Positions 11,554 to 22,899 of a stretch of 64,000 nucleotides of DNA are shown here, one piece after another. The position numbers and the translations under genes were made by a program. The notes beneath the pieces are model-generated. The model searched no databases and was not told the DNA's origin. It saw only the letters and a program-made list of their open reading frames with translations. Origin of the DNA: Cornus controversa (lineage: Eukaryota > Streptophyta > Magnoliopsida > Cornales > Cornaceae); NCBI GenBank assembly GCA_026545225.1, contig CM048850.1, positions 25,222,297 to 25,286,296 on the forward strand, in the 5' to 3' direction. How positions within the stretch are numbered: the first letter of the stretch is position 1; every line of letters begins with the position of its first letter.

Positions 11554-13025
11554 TGATCGTGGCTAAGTGTATCAATTAAAATATATAACTTCGCAATAGA
11601 ACGATTCTCTGTAGAATAGGGTTATCGAAAGGGGTGTCGAACCTCAAAGACTATGATCTGACTGTGTTGGATACACAGAATTAATTCGAATTAAATTAAG
11701 AAAGAATAGGTTGCTGATTTTTATACTGAATTAACTAACGAAAGTAATTAAATAAATGCAAGAGAAGTAAAGAGTGTAGATAATATGAGATAAATCTAGG
11801 ATTATTGATTTCACCACTAACTTCACAATCAATGGTCAATTGAACTAACTATGGGGAATTATACCATACATAAGTGGTGTCAGTGGCTACAAGTTCATCT
11901 CCAACCATCAAGAGGATAACATATGATTAAAGCTACATCATGGACTATCTCCAATTGGCATGGGCCATCTGCCTAACTACTTCTACTCTAGGGTGCAGTA
12001 TGGTCCATCTTCTCTAGGCCTAATCCATCAAAACTTTTAATGATACATTCAATAATTACCATTGTGTAATAATCGCTCTCATGATCATAGAAAATAAGAG
12101 GGATATAGGTCAATCACAATAATTAAGTATCTAAGACAAGATAAGAAATCATTAAAACTGAATTTACAAGACTTTTATTGCTCATTTCTTTAAATAAAAC
12201 CTTCTAAATTACACAATCTATGCATGAATACAAAAATTCCCAATAATTAGAATAATCAAACCATTGATGCTTAGTTAGGGCTACATTAAAACCCTAGTGG
12301 ATGAACTAGCTACTCATGGTAGAAGAAGACACTTCAACTTTTGAGGAAGAAGACGCCATCTCCATGGAATACACTCAAGACCTTGTTCTCCAATGATTCT
12401 CTACTCCAAAAGTTCTTCAAAAGCTGCTGCCAAAGGTTTTCAATATAGCCCCAATTTATCACTTTTAATAGCCAAGAGAATATGACGTGTTCCTACCTAA
12501 TTAGGAGTCAATTAGAGTTTTCCCGCAGGCCCTAATTAGGTTAATTTTCTTACTGACTTTCGGCCCATAGTTTAATGCACTAAAAGTCCGATTCATGAAA
12601 TTTTTGTGAAATATAAGAATGTTTAGGATCACGTTTTGTTCAACCTCTTTGGTAATTGAGTTATTTTGACGGTCAAAAATAAGAGTTATGAGCAGTTTTC
12701 TAAAATGGGATTAAAACTGTGTTACACGCAGAATTAGCCTTTTGCCCGAAATACCCTTAAGGAGTTATAATTCTCTTGAACCTTTTTCATGGGTTGTTTT
12801 GAGTTGAAATATTGGCTAGACTTGATCTACTTGATGTAGGATTCTCATAACCCTCTTGAATGTCATATTCGAAAGCCTAAAAATCATGGTTTAACTGAAA
12901 TTACCATTAAGGACCTAAAAATACAGAAAACTCGAAAACAAAGTAAAATCACAAATAATCTATCACTTAAGAAAATAAAATACACAAGTTAAGAGGCTAG
13001 AATGCGTAACATTCAATGCCTACCA
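11554..13025 (-). repeat. Ath-A 5' LTR
   Basis: It is 1472 bp. The plus strand starts TGATCGTGGC and ends GTAACATTCAATGCCTACCA. The inner end lies against the primer site and the outer end against Tek-A gag sequence. It matches 1-718 over its outer half. Confidence 0.9.
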
Positions 13026-13330
13026 ATGAGTAGTTAGGCAAGGAAAAGGTAGAGGGGTAATATTTTATTTTCTTAGGGGCAACAGTAACGCTCTGTACCC
13101 TTAGTACCTTTGCCTACGAGATCTTCACGGTGTACTATGCTGTGTCTAATTAGTAGTCTAGATTTCAAGGTATTGGCCAATGGGATTAGCAAATTTATGG
13201 TCGTATTTTTACATTGACTTAGACAGAGGATATACCAAGACCATCAATGGTCAAAAGTATTTTCTTGGTTTCTAGTTCGTGGGCTAGGGTGTAGATAGAT
13301 TTTAGTGCATCTCATTCATTCATATCTGTT
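13026..13330 (+). pseudogene. Tek-A gag, C-terminal remnant
   Basis: The stretch from 13046 (AAAGGTAGAGGGGTAATATT) to about 13140 aligns with 44400-44500 of Tek-B gag, just before the zinc knuckle. The zinc-knuckle region present in Tek-B (44491-44532) is deleted here: the sequence jumps to the part corresponding to 44800 onward. It is not translatable. Confidence 0.7.
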
Positions 13331-13692
13331 GCATTTGTATTTGCCTTGGGGCTGGATGTATCATCATTAGAGTCACCATTGTCCATTGATATACTGGTTA
13401 GGGGTAGAGTTACCCTGGGTAGAGTTTGTTAGTCTTGCAAGATCGAGGTTGCTGGACATCGGTAATGTTCGACTTTGTGTTGGTAGATATGGCTAGTTTT
13501 GATGTCATTCTATGTATGAATTGGTTGTCTATGTTTAGAGCCACGATCAATTTTCTTCTTATGAGAGTGACGGTGTGTACATTGGAGGGTGACTATTTTA
13601 ATTTTGTGGGGGAGCGTGATGACTTCTATATACCATCATTATATAGTTCTGGTGTTCAGAACGGGATTAGATGTTTCTTGGCTAGTTGTTAG
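13331..13692 (+). pseudogene. Tek-A protease
   Basis: Retroviral-type aspartic protease. The active site expected as VLVDSGAS (present in Tek-B at 44935) is damaged near 13290-13310. The downstream motif FDVILCMNWLSMFRATI (FDVILGMDWL in the family) is readable from 13426. A frame change and stop follow at 13692. Confidence 0.75.
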
Positions 13693-14685
13693 CTGAGGAA
13701 GATGAAGTTATGACTCGTGGAGTGTTTCTATTGTTAGTTTGTGATTTTATGCATGTGTTTCCAGAGGACTTGACAGAGTTACCTCTGAGATGGGAAGTAG
13801 CATTTAGTATTGATCTTGCTCCTAGTACCGTACCTATCTCTATGGCATCGTACCATCTGGCACCGGTAGAGTTAAAGGAGTTGAAAGATTAGTTACTAGA
13901 ATTTTTAGATAAGGGATTTGTACGGCCTAGTACATCACCTTGGGGAGCTTCGGTTCTATTTCTAAGAAAAAGAATGGATCTTTACGGTTGTGTATAGACT
14001 ATCAGAAATTGAACCAAGCAATTGTTAGGAACAAGTATCTTTTGCCAAGGATAGATGACTTGTTTGATCAACTAAAGGGTTCAACGTATTTTTTGAAGAT
14101 TGACTTGAGGTTGAGGTATTACCAGTTGAGGGTAAGGGATGAGGACATTTTGAAGACTACTTTTCAAACTAGATATGGACACTATGAGTTCCCATTGATA
14201 CCATTTGGTTTGATGAATGCACTGGCAGCATTCATGGACTTAATGAACTGAGTCTTTAGTGTTTTTTGGATAGGTTCGTGGTGGTGCTTGTGGACAATAT
14301 TCTCATGTACTCATGCTCTATGGAGGAACATGAGATTCATTTGAGGACTGTGTTACAAATTTTGAGGGGGTACTATTTGTATATCAAGTATGAGAAATGC
14401 GAATTTTGGCTAATGGAGGTGAAGTTCCTTGGATATGTAGTGTTAGAAGGAGGAGTTTTCGTAGATCCTTCTAAGATTGAAGCGGTGATGAAATGGAAAA
14501 ATTCAAAGAATGTATTTGAGATACATAGTTTCTTGGGGGCTAGCAGACTACTTGTGAAAGACTTTTTGAAGTTAGCGGCACCTATGACTAAACTTACTCA
14601 TAAAGGAGTTAAGTTTGTGTGGAATGACGCTTGTGAGCATTCTTTTATGAAATTGAAGAGTAAATTGATTGTGCTCCAATATTAA
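13693..14685 (+). pseudogene. Tek-A reverse transcriptase
   Basis: Motifs in order: SMASYHLAPVELKELKD, then a stop and a frame change near 13892-13940; [32 protein letters not shown]; and the active site LVDNILMY at 14287 onward. The family has F-x-D-D, so the second catalytic Asp is Asn here. A stop at 14251 splits the palm. The thumb and connection run to about 14685. Confidence 0.87.
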
Positions 14686-14699
14686 TAATTCTCGAACAT

Positions 14700-15140
14700 A
14701 GTTTGGCTTCTGTAATCTATTGTGATGCTTCATGGGATGGGTTGGGATGTGTATTGATGCAAACTGAGAGGGTTGCTGTATATGGTTCCCGACAGTTGAA
14801 GACACATGAGGAGAATTACCTAACTCATGACTTGGAGTTAGCTGCAGTAATCTTTACATTAAAGATGTGGAGACATTACTTGTACGGGAAATTTTTTAAG
14901 GTTTTCTCCGATCATAAGAGTTTGAAGTACCTTTTAACACAAAAGGACTTGAACATGCGACAACAAAGGTGGGTGGATTACATGGAGGATTACAATTTTG
15001 ATCTTCAATATCACCCAGGAAAGGCTAATACAGTAGTCAATGCCTTAAGCTGCAAATCACATGGTACCTTGGCAGGCATTGTCATCCTTAAGTGGAAGAT
15101 GATGGAAAATATCTCAAAAATGGGATTATTTTTCAATTAG
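14700..15140 (+). pseudogene. Tek-A RNase H
   Basis: A 145-residue open stretch. Catalytic-type residues are visible in [15 protein letters not shown] and VFSDHKSL; the fourth position, normally in NxVADALSR, reads NTVVNALSC, so Asp is replaced by Asn. It is separated from RT by a stop and a frame change at 14685-14703. Confidence 0.85.
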
Positions 15141-15299
15141 GATGGTGAACCAGCAACTTTGTTCACTCTTATTGCTTAGTCTACTCTAGTGAGTAGAGTG
15201 AATTAGGAGTAGAGACATGATAATGAGATGGAGGATATTCGCGCTCAGATTTTTGATGGCGAAGTGGTGAAAAGTTAGACAGTTCATTTCGATGGAGGT

Positions 15300-16180
15300 T
15301 TGAGGTTCAAACGGAAAATGATTGTACCATTAGTTTGTAAGGATGAATTTCTTAGGAATTTTTATTGCTCTAGACTTCGAGTGCATCCTGGTGGTACCAA
15401 GATGTATAACAATTTGTGTAGACAATATTGGTGAAAGGGTATGAAGAATGATGTTACATAGTTTGTAGCAAGGTGCCTCACTTGTTAACAAGTGAAGGCC
15501 GAACATCAAAGATCAGTGGATTTGTTGCAACCATTACCGATAGTTATGTGGAAGTTGGAACACGTCATTATAGATTTTGTGACAAGATTACCGAGGTCGA
15601 GGAAGAGTTATGATGTCGTTTGGGTCATTGTGGATAGATTGACCAAGGTGGATCATTTTCTCCCTATTCAAGTGTCTGATGATGTGAATACTCTCAATCA
15701 GTTGTATATCAATCAAATTTTGAAGTCGCACAAAGTGCCAGTTTCCAATGCATCCGATAGAGACCCACGATTTGCATCATAGTTTTGGAGAAATTTTTAT
15801 ACAGCACTTGATATAGGCCTTTATTTTAGTATGGCTTTTTATCCTTAGATCGATAGTCTTTCGAAACGTACTATACAGATTCTGGAGGATATGTTTCTGG
15901 CTTGTGTACTTGATTTTGTGGTAGTTGGGAGGATCACCTTCCACTAGTGGAGTTTGCATATCATAATAGCTATCAAGCTAGTATTGAGATGGCTCCATTT
16001 GAGGCATTATATGGTAAGCCTTGTAAGTCACCTATTTGTTGGATAGAGGTCAATGACATAGTAGCTTTAGGACCAGATATAGTCCAAGAGACTACGAAAA
16101 AGATTAAGGTGATACGACAACGGTTGCTTATTGCTCAGAGTCGCCAAAAGAGTTATGTTGATAGGAGGCGGTGACCTTTG
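15300..16180 (+). pseudogene. Tek-A integrase core
   Basis: Integrase joins the cDNA to host DNA. The N-terminal zinc region is near 15330-15490 (HPGGTKMYNNLCRQYW, then C-L-T-C with stops). The catalytic D-D-E core is recognisable: IIDFVTRLPRSRKSYDVVWV, SDRDPRFAS near 15770, and SLSKRTIQILEDM near 15855. The family has S-E-R-T there; the Glu is Lys (15864-15866), so the third catalytic residue is lost. A stop after DPRFAS and frame changes also break it. Confidence 0.85.
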
Positions 16181-16189
16181 GTATTTGAG

Positions 16190-16650
16190 GTGGGAGACCA
16201 TATTTTTCTTAAAGTCTACCATGAAAAGGTTTGATGAGGATTGGGTGTAGTGGGAAGCTATCGCGACAGTTTATCAGTCCATTTGAGATATTGGATCGTG
16301 TGGGTGAAGTTACATATCGCTTGGCATTGCCACCGCAAAAGTCAAGTGGGCACAATACTTTTCATGTTTCCATGTTGAGAAAGTATGAGCCAGATCTTTC
16401 ACATGTGTTAGATTGGACAGATCTTGACATGGAGGATGATGTATCTTACGAAGAGAGACTAATTCAGGTTTTGAACTCTAAAGAGTAAGTGCTTCGGGAC
16501 ACGACCACTCCATTGGTCAAAGTGCTTTGGAGACATCACAAAGTCGAGGAGGTACGTGGGAATGAGAACAAGAGCTTCCTTCAAAGTACCCCGAGTTGTT
16601 TACCACTTGAGGTATGTTTCTAATTTTGAGAACAAAATTCCTCGAAGGTG
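16190..16650 (+). pseudogene. Tek-A integrase C-terminal / chromodomain-like tail
   Basis: The block ISPFEILDRVGEVTYRLALP and the following NTFHVSMLRKYEPD are typical of the integrase end of Del/Tekay chromoviruses. The frame then continues through DWTDLDMEDDVSYEERLIQV to a stop at 16488; the reading frame past it (LVKVLWRHHKVEEV) matches the degenerate chromodomain tail of this clade. The same part is found in Tek-C at 51270-51620. Confidence 0.78.
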
Positions 16651-16656
16651 GGGAGG
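16644..16656 (+). other. Tek-A polypurine tract
   Basis: GAAGGTGGGGAGG lies one base before the 3' LTR terminus TGTAGAGACCGGGTCC, the right place for plus-strand priming. Confidence 0.8.
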
Positions 16657-17104
16657 TTGTAGAGACCGGGTCCAATTTTGGCCAGCTTCTTTTTGTTCTA
16701 TTTATTGCCATATAAATGATGTAAAATATGTTACATATATTATAAATATGAAATGCATGTTTGGGGACTTGTTTAGAGGTCTGGGGATATTTTGAGCCAT
16801 TTGGCTCATTTTGAGATTTTCAAGTTAGCAGGGCACGGGTCTGGTGGGCCTAGGAGATCGGATATTTTTCTGAGAAATATTAGTTTTGGTTTTAGACCAA
16901 ATAAAATGTTAAAAGTGTTAAGGAAGTGATTTCAGAGCCATAGACGCTTTCCAAATTGAAAGCGAAGGCCGCCGGGGGGGGGTACGTTAAGTGGCTTAGG
17001 AGCATTTTGGTCTTTTATGCCCAAAGTGATTTAAATATCAAGTGGTTGGGATATTTTCTTCATTCTATCTTGACCAAACAGTTGGCCATTGTTCTCTCTC
17101 TCTC

Positions 17105-17119
17105 TCTCTCCTTCTTGAG
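17105..17119 (+). repeat. CT microsatellite in the Tek-A LTR
   Basis: A CT run in the first fifth of the LTR. Tek-B has a related but shorter pyrimidine stretch near 39870-39895. Confidence 0.6.
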
Positions 17120-17659
17120 TCCTTCTTTTGACATTTCAGAGGCTTTAAGATTAGATTTGGAGGTTGCCAAAGGAGAACAAAGTGTTCTATGGGTTAAGGG
17201 CTTCAGTTTGAAACAAACAAAGAGTGAATTTGAAAAATGAAGCTTGGAGGAATTTTAGGGTTTTGGCTAGATAATATTCAATTTGAAGTAGGCGTGTTTC
17301 TTCTCTCTTAGTCATCAATTTATAGGTTATTGGTGAGTTTGAATAAGTTTAGCATGCTTGGGAGAGTTTGGGGTTTTATGTATGATTTCCCTCTTTATTT
17401 GTGATCAAATGTATGTTATGAAGGTTACATCTTGTGATATATGATGTAGTGATTACATATGTGCTATATGTAGGAATTGAGCATATATTGTGATATATGT
17501 GAAATTGTATACATGTATGAATTATAAGTAGGAATGTGGACTTACATGTGATTTTATGTAGTATATGAGAACATGGTACATGTTAGGATTGATACAAAGC
17601 ATGAGTTTGTGTAGAAGATGATGAAAAATATGATATATGTGATATGTTGCCTAATGTGC

Positions 17660-17690
17660 ACATATATATATATATATATATATATATCAG
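17660..17690. repeat. AT microsatellite in the Tek-A LTR
   Basis: An AT dinucleotide run in the middle of the LTR. In Tek-B the same spot (near 41955-41975) has a much shorter run. Confidence 0.85.
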
Positions 17691-17704
17691 ATTTTTGTCT
17701 AAGT

Positions 17705-17980
17705 GAGCTATACATAGGGTTCGGAGTTGTCCAACTATGTTATGGAAGTGGTAAAATATCTACTATGGTGTGACCGTCGAAGTCATCCCATCATACTGAG
17801 CTAATGCCTAGAAATTGGAGTAGTCCAAAATCATGTGACCGTTAGTGTCATCCAATCACAATGACAAATCCATAAATTACAAAGAATGTATGATCTTTGG
17901 AGTTGTCCAATCATACGAGTGTCGTCAAAGTTGTCCAACACTACATGACCGTCGGAGTTGTCCAATTATGTATAAGTATC
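17705..17980 (+). repeat. Degenerate GGAGTTGTCCAA repeat field in the LTR
   Basis: About seven imperfect copies of a 35-45 bp unit built on TCGGAGTTGTCCAAxxATG, each with a gTGACCgt-like lead. The same field occurs in Tek-B (41990-42260) and, on the other strand, in Tek-C (47450-47581 and 48921-48995). It is therefore a family feature, not random. A role in transcription control of the LTR is possible but is inference. Confidence 0.7.
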
Positions 17981-18639
17981 ATATTTTGACCGAAAAAGAT
18001 ATAAATATATAAATGCTTATATGTTTAACTATTAAGCATGATGAATGTGTTAAATGCATGTATGAATTGCATTGAATTGCTTTGATATGCAAGCAATGAA
18101 CATGTCATATAGAGTACCCGATATCATGATTCCATATCATGTAGGTCGGTGTTGGGTCGATGCCTAGGTGGGTTGAGGCATTCCTAATGAACAAGTTGTT
18201 TGCTCACCCCTCTCCCCCAAACATTTTTACAGATAAGCCATCGGCGGTGGATGAAACTTGAGTAGCTATGTGGAGCACTCGGTAGCATTTTTGAGTTGTT
18301 CTAGATATTGTACATGTTTATGTCCATGTTGGGTTGTGGCATGAGATTACTTTTAAAGTTATGAAAATGTATAATCATGAGAGAACATCTCTTTTATATA
18401 TATAGATTTGTATATTTAGAATCTATGGTGAATGTATTGAAGACTTTGAGAGATTGTATATGAAAAGTAAATTTTTGGATCATATTCATGTGAGATATTG
18501 AATTGACACTTGTGAGGCTCAAATGTATGGATTTTTGCGGGTTTTATCCATGTTATGGGATAACATACATATGCATGAAGCTATAGAATGCATTTGGACT
18601 TGAGTTATACATGTTTGGGCATTCTGGGGGTTGCGGTCT

Positions 18640-18900
18640 CTTGGTGGGACTATATCAGCCGACCGAAAGTGTGAGATAATGAGAGATTGTAAATTGGAAC
18701 TTGTAAGGTACTTGTTTCGATTGACTCGATGAGGGTTTTTACCCATCGAAAGAGAGCTTTCAGTTGACTGAAACCACTCACTAGTCGACCGATTGAACTG
18801 GATTTGAATTCCAGTGTGTTGGGCAACTGGAGGTCAGCTTAACCCAGGTTTTGACCGACTGATAGAAGTCTTCAGCCGACTGAAATTGGGCTGGTTTTGA
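18640..18900 (+). repeat. Near-palindromic TCAGCCGACTGAAA repeat field in the LTR
   Basis: Repeated words such as TCAGCCGACCGAAAG, TTTCAGTTGACTGAAA, AGTCGACCGATTG and TTCAGCCGACTGAAA lie within 260 bp. They are close to self-complementary. Tek-B has the same field at 42930-43160 and Tek-C at 46500-46640 (opposite strand). Confidence 0.65.
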
Positions 18901-19132
18901 ATTTTACTAATTTTGGATTGGGAATGGACATGTGTGGATGTATTGACCAAAGTGGGCCCATTGGGATGAATAATGTTGAGTATATGTATATATAATCGTA
19001 TGTGTATGATTAGCTTCCACGGTTGTAATATTTTTGGGATAGTTCATGTAGTTAAATGGACGGGTTCACTCTCGAAATTCGGGCTCATAAATGGGGATTC
19101 CGGTGACTTAGATTTCAGGGCGTGACACGATC

Positions 19133-20079
19133 ACTTTCGCAATCTAATATGGTCCTTTCGAATTTGATTGTAACTTTCCAACAAGCCTAAGTTTTTCTTT
19201 TAAGACCAGATCGCCAATTTTTTAGGTTATCTACCTGACCTTCTTGTTGTAATTATTCATCAATCTTTGGTGGTAGGATGCTAGCCTGATCGATGCAGTA
19301 TTCCTTCTTTCCTCAAGAAGATCTAAATTATGAGCCAAATATCGATCGTTATCGCCTGACTCCTAAATAGGGGATGATTTATTGATGTTGTAACTTCCAT
19401 CAGTATTGCAGCTTCGATTTCGTAGGCCATTCAACCATCTACCCTTCTTATCTTCAAGCTTCTTTCTAAAGCAGAAAAAAAGGATTCTGTTAGTGATTTT
19501 AGCTTGCCCATTCCCTTGTGGGTAATTGACTAAAGAAACTTTATAATTGATTCCATATTCTTTAAAGAATTTCTTTATATTCCTATTATCCAGATTTCTT
19601 CCATTATCCATCATAATCGTCTTTGGTACCCCAAACCTGCATATAATATTTTTTCAAATAAACTTCTTAACCTAAGTGTGGGTTATAGTTGCATAAGCAT
19701 CTATTTCCACCGACTTAGTGAAGTAATCTGTTGCAAGCAGTACCTAATTCTTTTAAGCTGAAACCACTGGGAATGGTCCCACAACATCCAACCCCTACTA
19801 GGCGAATGGATATGGACTGACCACGGAATAGAGTTGTTCTAGTGGTTCATGGATTTTGGGGGTGTGCATTTGACACTTGTCACATCTTCTAGTGTATTGT
19901 TTATCATCTCTTGCCATATAAGGCCAAAAGTATCCTTGGGTTAGGATCTTGTGAGCCAATGATTGTCCACTTGAATGATTTCCACAGTCCCCCTCATGAA
20001 TTCTGCAGAGAATCTCTCTAGACCAGAGAATGATCTTCTGTATACCTGTTGTTGATGATGCATACTTTGCAGCATTCAT
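19133..20079 (-). pseudogene. Tat-A integrase
   Basis: The zinc-binding N-terminus is at 20079-19798: REILCRIHEGDCGNHSSG, then GYFWPYMARDDKQYTRRCDKC. The catalytic core includes MMDNGRNLDN and SLVNYPQGNGQAKITNR (19614-19363). The family has Q-A-E there, so the Glu is Lys. The tail to 19133 (KIGDLVL-like, then KLRLVGKLQSNSKGPY) is the usual C-terminus and is cut by Tek-A. Confidence 0.85.
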
Positions 20080-20329
20080 CTTAACTTTTTAATCTTACTC
20101 TCTCTGATCAAGCAGTATGTCTTCATTAAGGTAGGTCACAATTGGGTCCATCTAACTTGGTTCTGACAGAATTACCAGAACTTGCTCTGAAGATGCGATA
20201 CTTTGATATACAAGCACATATATTAGAATGACTCGAACAAGGTCATTGCTGGCATTAGAAGCTACAACCATACAAGTTGATTGACCTCTTCATTCCTTTC
20301 TCTTAGGATATTGGAAAATTTTATATGAT

Positions 20330-20650
20330 TGAAGAACTTTGCTTCCAGTTGGACTGCCTCTTTGTAGGCATTCATTTTTCCTTCTTTCATTTGATAGTAT
20401 CCAGTAACCTGTTTCACCATTAATTATGAGTCATTGAAAACATGTAAATGTTTTACTTGAATTTCTTTGGCCAGCCTGAGTCTCAATAATAGGGATTCAT
20501 ATTCTGTTTCATTGTTCATGGTTGGGAACTCAAGTCTGGCCGATTGCTAGAGCTTTGTTCCTTCAAGAGTTCTGATTTGTACTCCTGCTCCTGTGCCTAT
20601 CTAGTTGGTTGATCCATCCATGTAAAGCTCCCACAGTAGTTCTTCTATTA
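20330..20650 (-). pseudogene. Tat-A archaeal-type second RNase H (aRNH)
   Basis: A second RNase H after the retroviral one is characteristic of Tat-clade elements. Visible motifs in one reading direction are WELYMDGSTN (Asp), MNNETEYESLLLRL (Glu) and HVFNDS (Asp), followed by LMVKQVTGYYQM. In-frame stops fall after DGSTN and after NDS. Identification rests on motif order and on its position between RT-RNase H and integrase. Confidence 0.78.
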
Positions 20651-20699
20651 TATCCTCTTTATCATCAGATTCCTATTTTAGCAGGAAATCTACAACTTT

Positions 20700-21860
20700 C
20701 TAACCTTTTATGCTCATATGTAATGTCAAAGGCACTGAGCTAAATCACCCACTTTGTGATCCTTCCTGATAGGTCTGGTTTGCTAAGTATGGTTTTGATC
20801 AAATATGTTGTTGGCACAATGATGGGGTGTGACTCAAAATAATGTCTGAGCTTCCTCTTTGCCAGAACTAAAGTGAGTACCACATCTTCAGTCTTTGAGT
20901 AACTTTTTCTGCATCTGTCATAGTCTTGCTCGAGTAGAACATGGGATACTACCTCTTCTCTTCTTCTCTGATTAAGACCGCATTTTTGCTACTCCAGATA
21001 CTGCAAGATACAGATATAGTGACTCCTCTGGCTTTAAGACAAACAATATGGGTGGATTAGACCTATATTTCTTTAACTTTAGCAATGCTTCCCTTTGTTA
21101 TGGGCCCCAAATCTCCTTACCTTTGGATTGTATCGCATCAAAAATGGTTTGCACTGACCGAAAAGGCATGAAATAAACTTGATGAGTGTTGCGATCCTTC
21201 CTATTAAGTTTTGAATGTATTTTTGAGATATAGGTTATGTGTTTTCAACTAGCACCATGGCTTGCACTAGATTGGCTTTTATCCCTGTTATGTTTACTCT
21301 ATGTCCAATGAACTACCTCGAGGATACCCCAAAAAAACACTTCGAGGGGTTTAGCCTAGTGTTATGAACTCCAAGAGTGTTGAAGATTTCCTACAAATGG
21401 GCTATATGATCTTCCTTTTTCCTACTCTAGACTACCATGTCATCGATGTAGGATTCCATGACTCTTCCAATCTGCTTTTTAAAAGCTTTGTTGACCAGAC
21501 GCTGGTAGGTGGCCCCTGCATTCTTCAATCCAAATGGCATAACCTTGTAGCAATAGATTCCTCGCTTAGTAATGAATGACATCTTCTTTTTGTCTTCCAG
21601 ATTCATCAAAATCTGATTGTACTCAAAGTATGCATCTAAGAATGTTAGGCTTTCATAACTCGTAGAAGCATCCACCATTTGGTCAATTTTTGGCAATGGA
21701 TAACTATTCGTTGGACATACTTTGTTCAAATTAGTGAAATCTATGCAGACTTGCCATGTATCGTTCTTCTTCTGTATCTCCACCACATTGGACAACCATT
21801 GCATATACTAAACTTCTCTAATAAAACCTACTTTTAGCAGGCTATTTACTTCATCAATGA
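20700..21860 (-). pseudogene. Tat-A reverse transcriptase and RNase H
   Basis: RT is clearest at 21804-21427: WQVCIDFTNLNKVCPTNSYP, IDQMVDASTSYESLTFLDA, VMPFGLKNAGATYQRLVNKA and the active site YIDDMVV at the lower end, so both catalytic Asp are kept. These are Tat-clade signatures. The connection and first RNase H below 21330 are hard to read because of frame breaks. Confidence 0.82.
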
Positions 21861-22539
21861 TGATTTTGTTTCTCTTCGAAGTGAATCTTCTTCGCTTTTG
21901 TAATTGGCTAATAATTTGGATCTACGTTTAGGTTATGTTGAGGAACGATGGGTGTTTGCCAAGCATGTCTAAATAGCTCCAAGCGAACACATCTATGTTT
22001 GCTTTTAGGACTTGCAGCAAATTTTCCTTCTCTCATTGAGTTTGTGCGATCCCAATGAAGGTGGTAGGATCCCTCCTTCTAGGGATAAGTTCAACTTCTT
22101 TAAGTGGCTTTTTAGTATGCTCTTGCATTTTTGGCTCTGCTCCTAGTGAATTGAGTAGATGGCTCTGTAATTGCTATTTGGAGTCTCCCATCACTACTGA
22201 AGGGTTTTCATCCATATTTCCTCCTTTTGATCTTTATTTTAGCATCACAGCGTAGCATTCCTTTGTCGCGACCTAGTCTCTATGAATATCTATGGTGCCT
22301 TTTCCATTAAGGTCCAAACACTTCATTACTTGGTAAGTGTTGACAGCACGCTATGCATCCTATGGATCCAATCTCTCCCCATTATGAGGTTGTAGGACGG
22401 TTAAATGTCAACAAGTATGAAACTTTCTCTCATGGTTCTTTTCGTTGCTGAGATTGCAAGCTCCATGACCCCTATGGGTTCAACCCTCTTACCATCAAAT
22501 CCCCCCAATGGATTGGTTGCTAAGCGGACCTGGTCTGCT

Positions 22540-22893
22540 TCAACCCCTAACTGCTCTAACGTTTTTTTTTGTTATGATATTGGCAATATTGCTGCTTGAA
22601 TTTATCATTGCTCTCTTGATCAAGCAGTTGGACACCATCAGACATATAACTAATGGATCATCATACAGGACCTGTATTTTGCTAAAATCTTTATCATTAA
22701 AGATAACCTGAGCATCTCCTACCCTGTTGTAAACATTATTGACACTTTCAATTTTTCTGAACTTTTGTGCTTGCCTGTTTCTTGATCGAAGAACACTATC
22801 CGATTCCTTTTCAGGCCCTGGATTTCCATATATGACATGAATTATCCAAATGTGTTGAACGTTTTGACGAACTTCCTTTTGTGTGTTGGTCAT
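22540..22893 (-). pseudogene. Tat-A protease
   Basis: The lead VIYGNPGPEKESDS, then VIFNDKDFSKIQVLYDDPLVI and SNCLIKRAMINSSSN match the protease region of Tat elements. The active site should read V-D-x-G-S-S; here Asp and Gly are both changed (I-N-S-S-S-N), so it is inactive. Confidence 0.75.
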
Positions 22894-22899
22894 CTGATC

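Larger units (their letters stand above)
1..13025 (-). mobile_element. Ath-A: Athila-type Ty3/gypsy retrotransposon, 3' LTR cut by window edge
   Basis: Read on the minus strand, the order is 5' LTR (11554-13025), a decayed tRNA-Asp-type primer site, gag, protease, RT, RNase H, a spacer, a separate 3' ORF, a 3' untranslated part, and the start of the 3' LTR (1-718). RT and RNase H resemble the Athila clade. No integrase is seen. The base after the 5' LTR starts ATGAG, the expected TSD; its partner would be left of the window. It sits inside the gag of Tek-A and itself carries two nested solo LTRs. Comparing 1-150 with 12314 onward by eye, the two LTRs differ at roughly one base in eight to ten, so the insertion is not recent. 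Confidence 0.88.
13026..19127 (+). mobile_element. Tek-A: Del/Tekay-type chromovirus retrotransposon, 5' part off window
   Basis: It contains the end of gag, protease, RT, RNase H, integrase, a C-terminal domain and a 3' LTR in plus orientation. The RT block ([20 protein letters not shown]) and the C-terminal block (HNTFHVSMLRKYEPD) are of Tekay/Del type. The left side stops at Ath-A, which inserted in gag. The 3' LTR ends at 19127 and the next bases, CGATC, are the expected TSD in Tat-A. The 5' LTR should be left of the window. Confidence 0.88.
16658..19127 (+). repeat. Tek-A 3' LTR
   Basis: It is 2470 bp, starting TGTAGAGACCGGGTCC and ending CAGGGCGTGACA. Tek-B carries the same termini at 39423 and 43398, giving about 2458 bp once the nested solo LTR is removed. 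It contains two internal repeat fields (17705-17980 and 18640-18900) and an AT microsatellite. Confidence 0.92.
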
